Shown: one piece after another, positions 48,486-58,900 of the stretch | Layout: each line of letters starts with the position of its first letter | Numbering within the stretch: the first letter of the stretch is position 1 | Assembly (NCBI RefSeq): GCF_035975855.1 | Contig: NZ_CP109055.1 | Coordinates: 7,936,001-8,000,000 of the forward strand | DNA: 64,000 nt | Reading direction: 5' to 3' | From: Streptomyces sp. NBC_01304 | GTDB lineage: Bacteria; Actinomycetota; Actinomycetes; Streptomycetales; Streptomycetaceae | Position numbers and translations under genes: made by a program | The notes under the pieces: model-generated | The model's input: the letters and a program-made list of their open reading frames with translations, nothing else | Database searches by the model: none | Told to the model about the DNA's origin: nothing

Positions 48486-49580
48486 GTGCATGTCGTACTC
48501 GCCGGTGGGGGGACCGCCGGCCACATCGAGCCCGCGCTTGCCCTCGCGGACGCCCTGCGCAGGCAGGACCCGACCGTGGGCATCACGGCCCTTGGCACGG
48601 AGAAGGGCCTGGAGACCAGGCTCGTCCCCGAGCGTGGCTACGAACTCGCGCTGATCCCCGCCGTACCCCTGCCCCGCAAGCCCACCCCTGAGCTGATCAC
48701 CGTCCCCGGACGGCTGCGCGGCACCATCAAGGCGGCGGAGCAGATCCTCGAGCGCACCAAGGCGGACGCGGTCGTCGGCTTCGGCGGCTATGTCGCGCTG
48801 CCCGGCTACCTGGCCGCCAAGCGGCTCGGCGTGCCGATCATCGTGCACGAGGCCAACGCCCGCCCAGGGCTCGCCAACAAGATCGGTTCGCGGTACGCCG
48901 CCGCCGTCGCGGTCTCCACGCCCGACAGCAAGCTGCGCAACTCCCGCTACATCGGCATCCCGCTGCGCCGCACCATCGCCACCCTGGACCGGGCTCGCGT
49001 ACGCCCCGAGGCGCGCGCCGCGTTCGGCCTCGACCCCAACTTGCCGACGCTGCTGGTCTCCGGCGGTTCGCAGGGCGCCAGGCACCTCAACGAGGTCGTC
49101 CAGCGCGTCGCGCCGCTGCTGCAGCAGTCCGGCATCCAGATCCTGCACGTGGTCGGCCCGAAGAACGAACTGCCGCAGGTGCAGCAGATGCCCGGGATGC
49201 CGCCGTACATCCCGGTACCGTACGTGGACCGGATGGACCTCGCTTACGCCGCGGCCGACATGATGCTGTGCCGCGCGGGCGCGATGACCGTCGCCGAACT
49301 CTCCGCCGTCGGACTGCCGGCCGCCTACGTCCCGCTGCCCATCGGCAACGGTGAACAGCGGCTGAACGCCCAGCCGGTGGTCAAGGCCGGCGGCGGACTG
49401 CTGGTCGACGACGCCGAACTGACCCCGGAGTGGGTCCAGCACAACGTGCTGCCGGTGCTCGCCGATCCGCACCGGCTGTACGAGATGTCCCGCGCCGCCT
49501 CCGAGTTCGGCCGCCGGGACGCCGACGACCTCCTCGTCGGCATGGTCTACGAGGCGATTGCGGCACGCCACAGGGCGTGA
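48486..49580 (+). CDS. murG: Lipid II synthase MurG
   Basis: Transfers GlcNAc to lipid I on the inner face of the membrane. 364 residues with the first glycine-rich loop VLAGGGTAGHIEPALALAD, GFGGYVALPGYLAAK, VHEANARPGLANK and LVSGGSQGARHLNE. GTG start six bases after the ftsW stop. The ligand loop CRAGAMTVAELSAVG near residue 260 matches the UDP-GlcNAc site. Confidence 0.96.
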   Translation: MHVVLAGGGTAGHIEPALALADALRRQDPTVGITALGTEKGLETRLVPERGYELALIPAVPLPRKPTPELITVPGRLRGTIKAAEQILERTKADAVVGFGGYVALPGYLAAKRLGVPIIVHEANARPGLANKIGSRYAAAVAVSTPDSKLRNSRYIGIPLRRTIATLDRARVRPEARAAFGLDPNLPTLLVSGGSQGARHLNEVVQRVAPLLQQSGIQILHVVGPKNELPQVQQMPGMPPYIPVPYVDRMDLAYAAADMMLCRAGAMTVAELSAVGLPAAYVPLPIGNGEQRLNAQPVVKAGGGLLVDDAELTPEWVQHNVLPVLADPHRLYEMSRAASEFGRRDADDLLVGMVYEAIAARHRA

Positions 49581-49594
49581 GAAGGCAGGGGAGC

Positions 49595-50395
49595 GTGGCC
49601 GGTCCCGGCGCCGTCAAGAGCGGCGAACGTCAACGCGGGAACGCACCGGCCCGCCCACCCCGCCCCGCGCAGTCCGGGCGACGCCTGAAGCTGCCCCAGC
49701 GGCGCACGCTGATCCTGTGTCTGGTCCTGGCCGTGCTCCTCGGCTCGGGTGCCGTGTGGGTGCTCTACGGCTCGCAGTGGCTGCGCGTGGAGCGCGTCAG
49801 CACCTCGGGCACCGAGGTGCTGACCCCCGACGAGGTCCGCACGGCGGCCGAGGTTCCGGTCGGCGCACCGCTGATTTCCGTCGACACGGACGGGATTGAG
49901 GAACGACTCAGGCAGCGGCTGCCGCGTATCGACTCCGTTGATGTCGTACGTTCCTGGCCGCACGGAATCGGCCTGAAGGTGACCGAGCGGAAGCCGGTCC
50001 TCCTCATTGAAAAGGGCGGGAAGTTCACCGAAGTCGACGCCGGGGGAGTGCGGTTCGCCACTGTCGCCCGTGCGCCGAAGGGCGTTCCGCTCCTCGAATT
50101 GAACGCCGGCTCGTCGCCGAGTCTCAGCCGTTTCGGCGCCGATCGTCTGCTGCACGAGGCGGTGCGCGTGGCCGGTGACCTTCCCGATGCGGTCGCCCGG
50201 GACGCCCGCGTCATCGAAGTGCGTTCATATGACTCCATCTCCCTGGAGTTGAGCGGCGGTCGCACCGTCGACTGGGGAAGCGGCGAGAAGGGTGACGCGA
50301 AGGCCGCGGCACTTGCCGCCCTGATGAAAGCCGCGTCGAAGTCCAGCCACTTCGATGTGAGCGCGCCCACCGCCCCTGCCGCGTCAGGGAGTTGA
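49595..50395 (+). CDS. ftsQ: Cell division protein FtsQ
   Basis: Bitopic divisome scaffold. 266 residues: basic cytoplasmic lead, one helix (TLILCLVLAVLLGSGAVWVLY), then a POTRA domain (LRVERVSTSGTEVLTPDEVRTAAEVPVGAPLISVD) and FtsQ beta domain. GTG at 49595 is preferred because gaagg lies 9 bases upstream; a GTGA overlap with murG at 49577 is the alternative. Its end leaves 276 bases before ftsZ. Confidence 0.93.
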   Translation: MAGPGAVKSGERQRGNAPARPPRPAQSGRRLKLPQRRTLILCLVLAVLLGSGAVWVLYGSQWLRVERVSTSGTEVLTPDEVRTAAEVPVGAPLISVDTDGIEERLRQRLPRIDSVDVVRSWPHGIGLKVTERKPVLLIEKGGKFTEVDAGGVRFATVARAPKGVPLLELNAGSSPSLSRFGADRLLHEAVRVAGDLPDAVARDARVIEVRSYDSISLELSGGRTVDWGSGEKGDAKAAALAALMKAASKSSHFDVSAPTAPAASGS

Positions 50396-50484
50396 CGCGC
50401 ATCCTTCCTGGCCAGCACCCTGGTTGGTCAGCGCAACGGCTGATCACATAGGGTGAAAAGAAAAACGGGAGGTTCGGCGTGTTC

Positions 50485-50513
50485 GTTGAACGTGCGCCAC
50501 TTGTCGACTTAGT
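50485..50513 (+). promoter_or_regulatory. Possible ftsZ promoter
   Basis: ttgaac and ttagtg stand 17 bases apart in the ftsQ-ftsZ gap. Several promoters drive ftsZ in S. coelicolor, one of them sporulation-specific; I cannot say which this would be. Confidence 0.35.
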
Positions 50514-50540
50514 GTCCTGTTCGGAAGAGTCCAGGGAACA

Positions 50541-50576
50541 GACACACTGGTAACCCTAAACTTCAGCGTTAGGGTT
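50541..50576 (+). promoter_or_regulatory. GACAC motif and inverted repeat upstream of ftsZ
   Basis: gacac (50541-50545) is the core of WhiA binding sites, and ftsZ is a known WhiA/WhiB target in Streptomyces. Directly after it, aaccctaa and ttagggtt (50552-50559, 50569-50576) form a perfect 8-bp inverted repeat with a 9-base loop. Either could be part of the sporulation control of ftsZ. Confidence 0.5.
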
Positions 50577-50671
50577 CGGGTCGGCGTTCGGACCGTCCCA
50601 TTCGGCATCAGTCGTCGCAGCGCACGCACGGCGAGGCGGCGACACGTAACTCGAGGCGAGAGGCCTTCGAC

Positions 50672-51880
50672 GTGGCAGCACCGCAGAACTACCTCGCAGT
50701 CATCAAAGTCATCGGTGTCGGCGGCGGTGGTGTCAATGCCATCAACCGGATGATCGAGGTTGGCCTCAAGGGCGTCGAGTTCATCGCGATCAACACGGAT
50801 GCGCAAGCTCTGTTGATGAGCGACGCCGACGTCAAGCTCGACGTCGGCCGCGAACTCACTCGCGGCCTCGGCGCAGGCGCCAACCCGGCAGTCGGCCGCA
50901 AGGCGGCAGAGGACCACCGCGAGGAGATCGAGGAGGTCCTCAAGGGGGCCGACATGGTCTTCGTCACCGCCGGTGAAGGCGGCGGCACCGGTACCGGCGG
51001 CGCCCCCGTGGTCGCCAACATCGCGCGCCAACTCGGCGCGCTCACCATCGGCGTGGTCACCCGGCCCTTCACCTTCGAAGGCCGCCGCCGCGCCAACCAG
51101 GCCGAGGACGGCATCGCGGAACTCCGCGAAGAGGTCGACACCCTCATCGTCATCCCCAACGACCGCCTGCTGTCCATCTCGGACCGTCAGGTCAGCGTCC
51201 TGGACGCGTTCAAGTCCGCGGATCAGGTGCTGCTTTCGGGTGTCCAGGGCATCACCGACCTCATCACCACGCCCGGCCTGATCAACCTCGACTTCGCCGA
51301 CGTGAAGTCGGTCATGTCCGAGGCCGGTTCGGCCCTCATGGGCATCGGCTCGGCCCGCGGCGACGACCGCGCGGTGGCCGCCGCGGAGATGGCGATCTCC
51401 TCGCCGCTCCTCGAGGCGTCCATCGACGGCGCCCGCGGTGTGCTGCTCTCCATCTCCGGCGGCAGCGACCTCGGTCTCTTCGAGATCAACGAGGCCGCCC
51501 AGCTGGTGAGCGAGGCCGCGCACCCCGAGGCGAACATCATCTTCGGTGCGGTCATCGACGACGCCCTCGGCGACGAGGTCCGGGTCACGGTCATCGCGGC
51601 CGGCTTCGACGGTGGCCAGCCACCGGCCAAGCGGGACAACGTGATCGGCGCCTCCTCCAGCAAGCGCGAGGAGCCGACGCCGGTACGCAGCGAGTCGCGC
51701 CCCGCCTTCGGATCGCTCGGCAGCGTCACCTCACGCGAGGACGCCCCGGAGCCGGTCGCGGAATCCGCCCCGGCCGGCGAGATCCCGTCCGCGCCGGTCT
51801 CGCCGCCGCAGGTTCCGCCGGCCCGTCCCTACCAGGACAGCCAGGCCGAGGAGCTCGACGTCCCGGACTTCCTGAAGTGA
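50672..51880 (+). CDS. ftsZ: Cell division protein FtsZ
   Basis: Tubulin-like GTPase forming cross-wall and sporulation rings. 402 residues with [14 protein letters not shown], the GTP signature [10 protein letters not shown], the T7 loop [11 protein letters not shown] and the C-terminal peptide ELDVPDFLK that binds SepF. A disordered Pro/Ser/Glu-rich linker (about 320-390) separates the core and tail. GTG start follows a gaggcgagagg stretch. Own promoter region of 276 bases upstream. Confidence 0.98.
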   Translation: MAAPQNYLAVIKVIGVGGGGVNAINRMIEVGLKGVEFIAINTDAQALLMSDADVKLDVGRELTRGLGAGANPAVGRKAAEDHREEIEEVLKGADMVFVTAGEGGGTGTGGAPVVANIARQLGALTIGVVTRPFTFEGRRRANQAEDGIAELREEVDTLIVIPNDRLLSISDRQVSVLDAFKSADQVLLSGVQGITDLITTPGLINLDFADVKSVMSEAGSALMGIGSARGDDRAVAAAEMAISSPLLEASIDGARGVLLSISGGSDLGLFEINEAAQLVSEAAHPEANIIFGAVIDDALGDEVRVTVIAAGFDGGQPPAKRDNVIGASSSKREEPTPVRSESRPAFGSLGSVTSREDAPEPVAESAPAGEIPSAPVSPPQVPPARPYQDSQAEELDVPDFLK

Positions 51881-51894
51881 CGTTCCTGAAGTGA
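51869..51894 (+). repeat. Tandem 12-bp repeat ttcctgaagtga over the ftsZ stop and pgeF start
   Basis: The unit occurs at 51869-51880, ending in the ftsZ stop, and at 51883-51894, where its gtg is the pgeF start codon. The pgeF start thus appears to descend from a copy of the ftsZ 3' end. Confidence 0.75.
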
Positions 51895-52655
51895 TAGCCG
51901 AGCACGACACTGTGTTGTCTGCGAAGGGCTCTGTGACGGGCTCAGCGAATGGCGCGCACTTCGCCTTCACCGACAGGTGGGGCGGAGTGAGCGCCGTTCC
52001 GTATGCGGAGCTCAACCTCGGCGGCGCGGTCGGCGACGACCCGGACGCCGTACGACGCAATCGCGAACTCGCGGCCAAGGAGCTGGGCATCGACCCGGCC
52101 CTCGTCGTCTGGATGAACCAAGTGCACGGGCGCGATGTCGCGGTGGTGGACGGGCCCTGGGGGCCCGGCGCCGAAGTGCCGGCCGTGGACGCGGTGGTCA
52201 CCGCCCGTCGGGGCATCGCCCTCGCCGTGCTCACCGCCGACTGCACGCCGGTGCTGCTCGCCGATCCGGTGGCGGGAGTTGTTGCCGCCGCACACGCCGG
52301 ACGACCGGGCATGGTGGCCGGGGTCGTCCCGGCCGCCGTCGAGGCGATGGTGGGCCTGGGTGCCGAGCCCGGCCGGATCGTGGCCCGCACCGGCCCGGCG
52401 GTCTGCGGGCGCTGCTACGAAGTCCCGGCGGACATGCGGGCCGACGTGGCGGCGGTCGAGCCTGCGGCGTACGCCGAGACGAGCTGGGGTACGCCGGCGG
52501 TCGATGTGACCGCGGGGGTGCACGCCCAGCTGGAGCGGCTCGGGGTGCGTGACCGGGAGCAGTCGCCGGTGTGCACGCTGGAGTCGCAGGACCACTTCTC
52601 CTACCGCCGCGACCGCATCACGGGTCGGCTGGCGGGCTATGTCTGGCTGGACTGA
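51891..52655 (+). CDS. pgeF: Peptidoglycan editing factor PgeF (YlmD)
   Basis: Member of the YfiH/laccase-fold family, which in E. coli removes wrongly incorporated residues from muropeptide precursors. 254 residues with the metal site elements NQVHG, VLTADCTPVLL and VAAAHAG. GTG start lies in a repeat of the ftsZ end and has no separate ribosome site, so coupling to ftsZ translation is likely. Second gene of the ftsZ-pgeF-yggS-sepF group. Confidence 0.9.
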   Translation: MIAEHDTVLSAKGSVTGSANGAHFAFTDRWGGVSAVPYAELNLGGAVGDDPDAVRRNRELAAKELGIDPALVVWMNQVHGRDVAVVDGPWGPGAEVPAVDAVVTARRGIALAVLTADCTPVLLADPVAGVVAAAHAGRPGMVAGVVPAAVEAMVGLGAEPGRIVARTGPAVCGRCYEVPADMRADVAAVEPAAYAETSWGTPAVDVTAGVHAQLERLGVRDREQSPVCTLESQDHFSYRRDRITGRLAGYVWLD

Positions 52656-52661
52656 TAGGGC

Positions 52662-53381
52662 ATGACGGACCGTAGGGCTGAACTCTCCGCCAATCTGGCG
52701 AAGGTTGAGGAACGTATCGCCAAGGCATGCGCCGCGGCGGGCCGTGAGCGGGACGAGGTGACCCTCATCGTGGTCACCAAGACCTATCCGGCGAGCGATG
52801 TGAGGATCCTGTCGGAACTCGGTGTACGCGACGTTGCCGAGAACCGTGATCAGGATGCGGCCCCCAAGGCTGCCGAATGTGCGGATCTGCCGCTCACTTG
52901 GCACTTTGTCGGCCAGCTGCAGACCAACAAGGTGCGGTCTGTGGTCAGTTATGCCGATCTGGTGCAGTCTGTGGACCGCCCGAAGCTCATCACCGCTCTC
53001 TCCGCCCAGGCGGTACGGGCGGAGCGTGAGTTGGGCTGTCTGATCCAGGTCGCCCTCGATGCCGCGGAAGGCGGACGGGGTGACCGGGGTGGCGTGGCAC
53101 CTGACGGAATCGAGGAGTTGGCCGCACTCGTGGCCGGAACCGAGGGGCTTCGGCTCGACGGGCTGATGACCGTCGCACCGCTCACGGGACCGTACGCGGG
53201 ACGGCAACTGGCGGCGTTCGAGCGGCTGATGGATTTGTCGACTGCCCTGCGCGTGGCCCATCCGGCTGCGAACATGGTGTCGGCGGGGATGAGTGCGGAC
53301 CTCGAACAGGCCGTGGCTGCAGGGGCGACACATGTGCGCGTCGGCACTGCGGTACTCGGAGTCCGACCCCGGCTCGGGTAA
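52662..53381 (+). CDS. PLP homeostasis protein YggS/YlmE
   Basis: Pyridoxal phosphate-binding TIM barrel of the YggS (PLPBP) family, involved in PLP and amino acid balance. 239 residues; PLP lysine is Lys40 in LIVVTKTYPASDV, and WHFVGQLQTNK and MVSAGMSADLEQAV are diagnostic. ATG six bases after pgeF. In Gram-positives it accompanies sepF next to ftsZ. Confidence 0.95.
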   Translation: MTDRRAELSANLAKVEERIAKACAAAGRERDEVTLIVVTKTYPASDVRILSELGVRDVAENRDQDAAPKAAECADLPLTWHFVGQLQTNKVRSVVSYADLVQSVDRPKLITALSAQAVRAERELGCLIQVALDAAEGGRGDRGGVAPDGIEELAALVAGTEGLRLDGLMTVAPLTGPYAGRQLAAFERLMDLSTALRVAHPAANMVSAGMSADLEQAVAAGATHVRVGTAVLGVRPRLG

Positions 53382-53507
53382 CGTCGCCAAGCAAGTCGGA
53401 CCACAGCACAAAATATGGTCATTCCCGCAGTTCAGCGGGGGTGCCGAGTGGATCGCGGGCACTTGTTTGGCGTCAGCGGATCCACCACAGAGCGGAGGAC
53501 TCAGAGC

Positions 53508-54131
53508 ATGGCCGGCGCGATGCGCAAGATGGCGGTCTACCTCGGCCTCGTGGAGGACGACGGTTACGACGGCCGGGGGTTCGACCCCGACGACGAGTTC
53601 GAGCCCGAGCTGGACCCGGAACCCGAGCGGGACCGCCGACGGCACGAACCGTCACATCAGTTGCAGCAGGACGAACCTGCACGAAAGGTACAGACGCCCG
53701 CGCCTCGAGAGCCGCTGGCCGCGTCGGCTTCGCTACCCGCTGAAATTGGACGTCCGGCGCGTATCGCCCCCGTGGCATCCATCACACCTGAACGTCAGAG
53801 CCTGGAGAAGAACTCACCGGTGATCATGCCCAAGGTTGTGTCCGAGCGGGAGCCCTACCGCATTACGACGTTGCACCCCCGGACCTACAACGAGGCCCGT
53901 ACCATCGGGGAACACTTCCGCGAAGGCACTCCGGTGATCATGAATCTGACGGAGATGGACGACACGGACGCGAAGCGACTTGTCGACTTCGCGGCCGGTC
54001 TGGTCTTCGGACTGCACGGCAGCATTGAGCGGGTGACACAGAAGGTGTTCCTGTTGTCGCCTGCTAACGTCGATGTCACGGCGGAGGACAAGGCTCGCAT
54101 CGCAGAGGGCGGGTTCTTCAACCAGAGCTGA
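53508..54131 (+). CDS. sepF: FtsZ membrane anchor SepF
   Basis: Bundles FtsZ and ties it to the membrane. 207 residues: N-terminal amphipathic segment [18 protein letters not shown], an acidic disordered linker (about 20-110) and the globular SepF domain ([29 protein letters not shown] through LSPANVDVT). ATG preceded by ggagga. Streptomyces has several SepF-like proteins; this one is in the division cluster. Confidence 0.95.
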   Translation: MAGAMRKMAVYLGLVEDDGYDGRGFDPDDEFEPELDPEPERDRRRHEPSHQLQQDEPARKVQTPAPREPLAASASLPAEIGRPARIAPVASITPERQSLEKNSPVIMPKVVSEREPYRITTLHPRTYNEARTIGEHFREGTPVIMNLTEMDDTDAKRLVDFAAGLVFGLHGSIERVTQKVFLLSPANVDVTAEDKARIAEGGFFNQS

Positions 54132-54183
54132 GACGCAACACCGAGAACAAAGCACGAGACATGGGGAGAGGGAAGCGCGAGTC

Positions 54184-54468
54184 ATGAGCGTTGTCTGGGA
54201 TGTGCTCTACATCGCGTTGTTCTGTTTTCTCATCGTGCTGATCTTCCGGTTGGTCATGGACTACGTCTTCCAGTTCGCCCGCTCATGGCAACCCGGCAAG
54301 GCGATGGTGGTCGTTCTGGAGGCCACCTACACTGTCACTGATCCACCGCTCAAGCTTCTGCGGCGGTTCATTCCGCCGCTGCGTCTCGGGGGCGTGGCGC
54401 TCGACCTGTCCTTCTTCGTACTGATGATCATCGTCTACATCCTGATCACCGTCGTGAGCGGCTTGTGA
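54184..54468 (+). CDS. sepG: SepG (YlmG, YggT family) membrane protein
   Basis: 94-residue protein with two hydrophobic helices (VVWDVLYIALFCFLIVLIFRLVMDYV and ALDLSFFVLMIIVYILITVV) around the YggT signature DPPLKLLRRFIPPLRLGGVALD. In S. venezuelae SepG helps localise SsgB and FtsZ and shapes spore nucleoids. ATG preceded by gggagaggg. Lies between sepF and divIVA. Confidence 0.93.
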   Translation: MSVVWDVLYIALFCFLIVLIFRLVMDYVFQFARSWQPGKAMVVVLEATYTVTDPPLKLLRRFIPPLRLGGVALDLSFFVLMIIVYILITVVSGL

Positions 54469-54514
54469 ACGATACGGTCTTGCCGAATGCCGACGACTAC
54501 GTTGAGGTGAAGAG

Positions 54515-55579
54515 ATGCCGTTGACCCCCGAGGATGTGCGGAACAAGCAGTTCACGACCGTCCGCCTCCGAGAAGGCTATGACGAGGACGAGGTCGATGC
54601 CTTTCTCGATGAGGTCGAGTCTGAACTGACCCGCCTTCTCCGCGAGAACGAGGACCTGCGCGCGAAGCTCGCCGCTGCCACCCGTGCCGCTGCTCAGAAC
54701 CAGCAGCAGGGCGGCATGCGCAAGCCGGAGCCGCAGGACCAGCGCGGTCCGGGCGCCCCGGTGCCCGCCGCAATATCGGGCCCGCAGCCGGTCCCGCCGC
54801 AGCAGCACCAGTTGGGCGGTCCGCCCCAGCTGCCCGGCGGCGCACCGCAGCTGCCCCCCGGCCCCGGTGGGCACGGCCCGCAGGGTCCCGGCCCGATGCA
54901 GGGCGGCCCGATGGGCGGCCCCATGGGCGGCCACGGCCCGCAGATGCAGCAGCCCGGTCAGGGCCCCGGCGGCGACAGCGCCGCGCGTGTGCTCTCGCTG
55001 GCTCAGCAGACCGCCGACCAGGCGATCGCGGAGGCCCGTTCCGAGGCCAACAAGATCGTGGGCGAGGCGCGTTCGCGTGCCGAGGGCCTCGAGCGTGACG
55101 CCCGTGCCAAGGCCGACGCCCTGGAGCGGGACGCGCAGGAGAAGCACCGCGTCGCGATGGGCTCCCTGGAGTCCGCCCGCGCCACGCTGGAGCGCAAGGT
55201 CGAGGACCTGCGTGGCTTCGAGCGCGAGTACCGCACGCGTCTGAAGTCCTACCTGGAGTCGCAGCTGCGTCAGCTGGAGACCCAGGCCGACGACTCGCTG
55301 GCTCCGCCGCGGACCCCGGCGACCGCTTCGCTGCCGCCGTCGCCCTCGATGCAGCCCGCTGGTGCGGGCGCGCCCTCGATGGGCGGGCACACCATGGGTG
55401 GCCAGCAGTCCATGGGCGGTCAGCAGTCGATGGGCGGAGCGCCCTCGTACGGTGGCCAGCAGCAGATGTCGCCGGCGATGACTCAGCCGATGGCGCCGGT
55501 GCGGCCGCAGGGGCCTTCGCCGATGCAGCAGGCTCCCTCGCCGATGCGCGGGTTCCTCATTGACGAGGACGACAACTGA
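54515..55579 (+). CDS. divIVA: Polar growth protein DivIVA
   Basis: Coiled-coil scaffold that marks hyphal tips and directs apical growth; essential in Streptomyces. 354 residues: N-terminal membrane-binding domain (MPLTPEDVRNKQFTTVRLREGYDEDEVDAFLDEVE), first coiled coil, a Pro/Gln/Gly linker (about 65-150), a second coiled coil rich in Glu/Arg/Ala (160-255) and a Met/Gly/Gln-rich tail with repeated GGQQSMGG. ATG preceded by gaggtgaag. Confidence 0.97.
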   Translation: MPLTPEDVRNKQFTTVRLREGYDEDEVDAFLDEVESELTRLLRENEDLRAKLAAATRAAAQNQQQGGMRKPEPQDQRGPGAPVPAAISGPQPVPPQQHQLGGPPQLPGGAPQLPPGPGGHGPQGPGPMQGGPMGGPMGGHGPQMQQPGQGPGGDSAARVLSLAQQTADQAIAEARSEANKIVGEARSRAEGLERDARAKADALERDAQEKHRVAMGSLESARATLERKVEDLRGFEREYRTRLKSYLESQLRQLETQADDSLAPPRTPATASLPPSPSMQPAGAGAPSMGGHTMGGQQSMGGQQSMGGAPSYGGQQQMSPAMTQPMAPVRPQGPSPMQQAPSPMRGFLIDEDDN

Positions 55580-55620
55580 GGCGGTATTGCGCGCTGAGCG
55601 CGTAGCCGTCGGCGGCTTGT

Positions 55621-55664
55621 AGGGCCGGGCCCTGGGGATACGTCCCCGGGGCCCGGCCCTTTGT
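55621..55664 (+). terminator. Terminator of the dcw/divIVA transcript
   Basis: An 18-bp stem (starting agggccgggccc, one G-U) with the stable loop tacg is followed by ttgttg. It lies 42 bases after divIVA. Confidence 0.8.
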
Positions 55665-55850
55665 TGTGGCGTGTGCGGTGCTTGGGCTTGGGCCAGGGCC
55701 CGGGTTTACGGCATGCGGTGCCGGGGTGGGGATAGCCCTGCGTTCAGCGCACTCGGCGCCTTCGGCTGTGCCCACCCGTTCCGCCCTGCGGAACGATTGC
55801 CCACAGCGGTAGCGGCGGTGGCGGTCAGTTGTGCGCCTGTACACAACGCC
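55665..55850. other. Intergenic stretch without gene
   Basis: Between the divIVA terminator and the ileS-side hairpin I see no reading frame, repeat or RNA motif worth naming; the gap from divIVA to ileS totals 336 bases. Confidence 0.5.
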
Positions 55851-55899
55851 GAAGGCCCGGCGTCGCCCGATCCACTGGATCGGGCGACGCCGGGCCTTC
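55851..55899. terminator. Perfect 23-bp hairpin at the ileS 3' end
   Basis: Arms beginning gaaggcccggcg and ending cgccgggccttc pair over 23 bases around act, 17 bases beyond the ileS stop codon. No U-tract on the minus strand. Confidence 0.7.
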
Positions 55900-55915
55900 G
55901 TGTTGCCGGTGAGGC

Positions 55916-58900
55916 TTACGCCTCGGTCTTGCGGAGGTGGAAGGTCAGGGCCAGGCCCTCGTCCGTGAAGGCGTCGCCGTACGTGGCGTCCGGGGCGCCC
56001 GTGGCGAAGTCCAGGGCGAGGACCTCGTCCGCGATCAGCGGGGCGTGCTCGGTCAGGGCCGAGACCGTGTCCTTTGCCGTGGCCGTCCAGCGGACCGCGA
56101 TCCGGTCCGCCACGTCCAGGCCGCTGTTCTTGCGGGCCTCCTGGATCAGGCGGATGGCGTCGCGGGCCAGGCCGGCCAGGCGGAGCTCGTCGGTGATCTC
56201 CAGGTCGAGCGCGACCGTGGCGCCCGAGTCGGAGGCGACCGACCAGCCCTCGCGCGGGGTCTCTGTGATGATCACCTCGTCCGGGGCCAGGGTCACCGTC
56301 TCACCCTCGACCTCGACCGTGGCCGTGCCCTCGCGCAGGGCCAGGGACAGCGCGGCCGCGTCCGCGTTCGCGACGGCCTTGGCGACCGCCTGGACGCCCT
56401 TGCCGAAGCGCTTGCCCAGGGCGCGGAAGTTGGCCTTGGCGGTGGTGTCCACCAGCGAGCCGCCCACCTCGGAGAGGGACGCCAGGGAGGAGACGTTCAG
56501 CTCCTCCGTGATCTGGGCCCGCAGCTCCTCGCCGAGCGATTCGAAGCCTGCCGCCGCGACCAGTGCGCGGGACAGCGGCTGGCGGGTCTTCACGCCGGAC
56601 TCGGCGCGCGTGGCACGGCCGAGCTCGACGAGGCGGCGTACCAGCGCCATCTGACGGGAGAGCTCCGGGTCGACGAGCGACATGTCGGCTTCCGGCCAGG
56701 TCGACAAGTGGACCGACTCGGGGGCGTCCGGCGTGACCGGCGTGATCAGGTCCTGCCAGACCCGCTCGGTGATGAACGGGGTCAGCGGGGCCATCAGGCG
56801 CGTGACCGTCTCGACGACCTCGTGCAGGGTGCGCAGCGCCGCCTTGTCGCCCTGCCAGAAGCGGCGGCGGGAGCGGCGGACGTACCAGTTGGAGAGGTTG
56901 TCGACGAAGCCGGAGAGCAGCTTGCCGGCGCGCTGGGTGTCGTACGACTCCAGGGCCTCGGTGGCCTGGTCGACCAGTGCGTTCAGCTCGCTGAGCAGCC
57001 AGCGGTCGAGCAGCGGGCGGTCGGCCGGGGCCGGATCGGCCGCGCTGGGCGCCCAGTTGGAGGTGCGGGCGTACAGGGCCTGGAAGGCGACCGTGTTCCA
57101 GTACGTGAGGAGCGTCTTGCGGACGACCTCCTGGATGGTGCCGTGCCCGACGCGGCGGGCCGCCCACGGGGAGCCGCCGGCCGCCATGAACCAGCGCACC
57201 GCGTCCGCGCCGTGCTGGTCCATCAGCGAGATCGGCTCCAGGGTGTTGCCCAGGTGCTTGGACATCTTGCGGCCGTCCTCGGCGAGGATGTGGCCGAGGC
57301 ACACGACGTTCTCGTAACTGGACTTGTCGAAGACCAGGGTGCCGACGGCCATCAGCGTGTAGAACCAGCCGCGGGTCTGGTCGATGGCCTCCGAGATGAA
57401 CTGCGCCGGGTAGCGCGACTCGAAGAGCTCCTTGTTCTTGTGCGGGTAGCCCCACTGCGCGAACGGCATCGAGCCCGAGTCGTACCAGGCGTCGATGACT
57501 TCCGGCACGCGGACGGCGGTGAGTTCACAGCCCTCGTGGGTGCAGGTGAAGGTCACGTCGTCGATGTACGGGCGGTGCGGGTCGAGCGCCGACTGGTCGG
57601 TGCCGGTCAGGTCGGTGAGCTCCGCGCGGGAGCCGACGCAGGTGAGGTGGTTCTCCTCGCAGCGCCAGATCGGCAGCGGGGTGCCCCAGTAGCGGTTGCG
57701 GGACAGGGCCCAGTCGATGTTGTTGGTCAGCCAGTCACCGAAGCGGCCGTGCTTGACGGACTCCGGGAACCAGTTGGTCTTCTCGTTCTCCTCAAGGAGG
57801 CGGTCCTTGACGGCAGTTGTACGGATGTACCAGGACGGCTGCGCGTAGTAGAGCAGCGCCGTGTGACAGCGCCAGCAGTGCGGATAGCTGTGCTCGTACG
57901 CGATGTGCCTGAAGAGCAGGCCGCGGTCCTGGAGGTCCGCCGTCAGCTTTTCGTCGGCCTTCTTGAAGAAGACGCCGCCGACGAGGGGGACGTCCTCCTC
58001 GAAGGTGCCGTCGGGGCGGACCGGGTTCACGACCGGCAGGTCGTACGCCTTGCAGACCAGGAGGTCGTCGGCGCCGAACGCGGGGGACTGGTGGACCAGA
58101 CCGGTGCCGTCCTCGGTGGTGACGTACTCGGCGTTGACCACGAAGTGCGCCGGGGCGGGGAACTCCACGAGCTCGAAGGGGCGCTGGTAGGTCCAGCGCT
58201 CCATCTCGGCGCCCGTGAAGGTCTGGCCGGTGGCCTCCCAGCCCTCGCCCAGTGCCTTTTCGAGCAGCGGCTGGGCGACGACGAGCTTCTCGGTGCCGTC
58301 CGTGGCGACGACGTACGTCACGTCGGGGTGCGCGGCGACCGCGGTGTTGGACACCAGCGTCCAGGGCGTAGTCGTCCAGACCAGGAGGGCGGCCTCGCCC
58401 GCGAGGGGACCGGAGGTTAGCGGGAAGCGGACGAAGACCGAGGGGTCGACGACCGTCTCGTACCCCTGCGCCAGCTCGTGGTCGGAGAGGCCGGTGCCGC
58501 AGCGCGGGCACCACGGGGCGACGCGGTGGTCCTGGACCAGGAGGTCCTTGTTGAAGATCTCCTTCAGGGACCACCAGACCGATTCCACGTACGACGGGTC
58601 CATCGTCCGGTACGCGTCGTCCAGGTCGACCCAGTAACCCATGCGGGTCGTGAGATCGGCGAAGGCGTCGGTGTGGCGGGTCACGGACTCGCGGCACTTG
58701 GCGTTGAACTCGGCGATGCCGTACGCCTCGATGTCCTTCTTGCCGTTGAACCCGAGCTCCTTCTCGACCGCGAGCTCCACGGGCAGGCCGTGGCAGTCCC
58801 AGCCGGCCTTGCGGGCCACGTGGTAGCCGCGCATGGTGCGGAAGCGGGGGAAGACGTCCTTGAAGACGCGGGCTTCGATGTGGTGGGCGCCCGGCATGCC

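Noticed and set aside
55937..58420. Long plus-strand open frame opposite ileS
   Set aside because: Compositionally an antisense shadow of ileS; no motif, no ribosome site.
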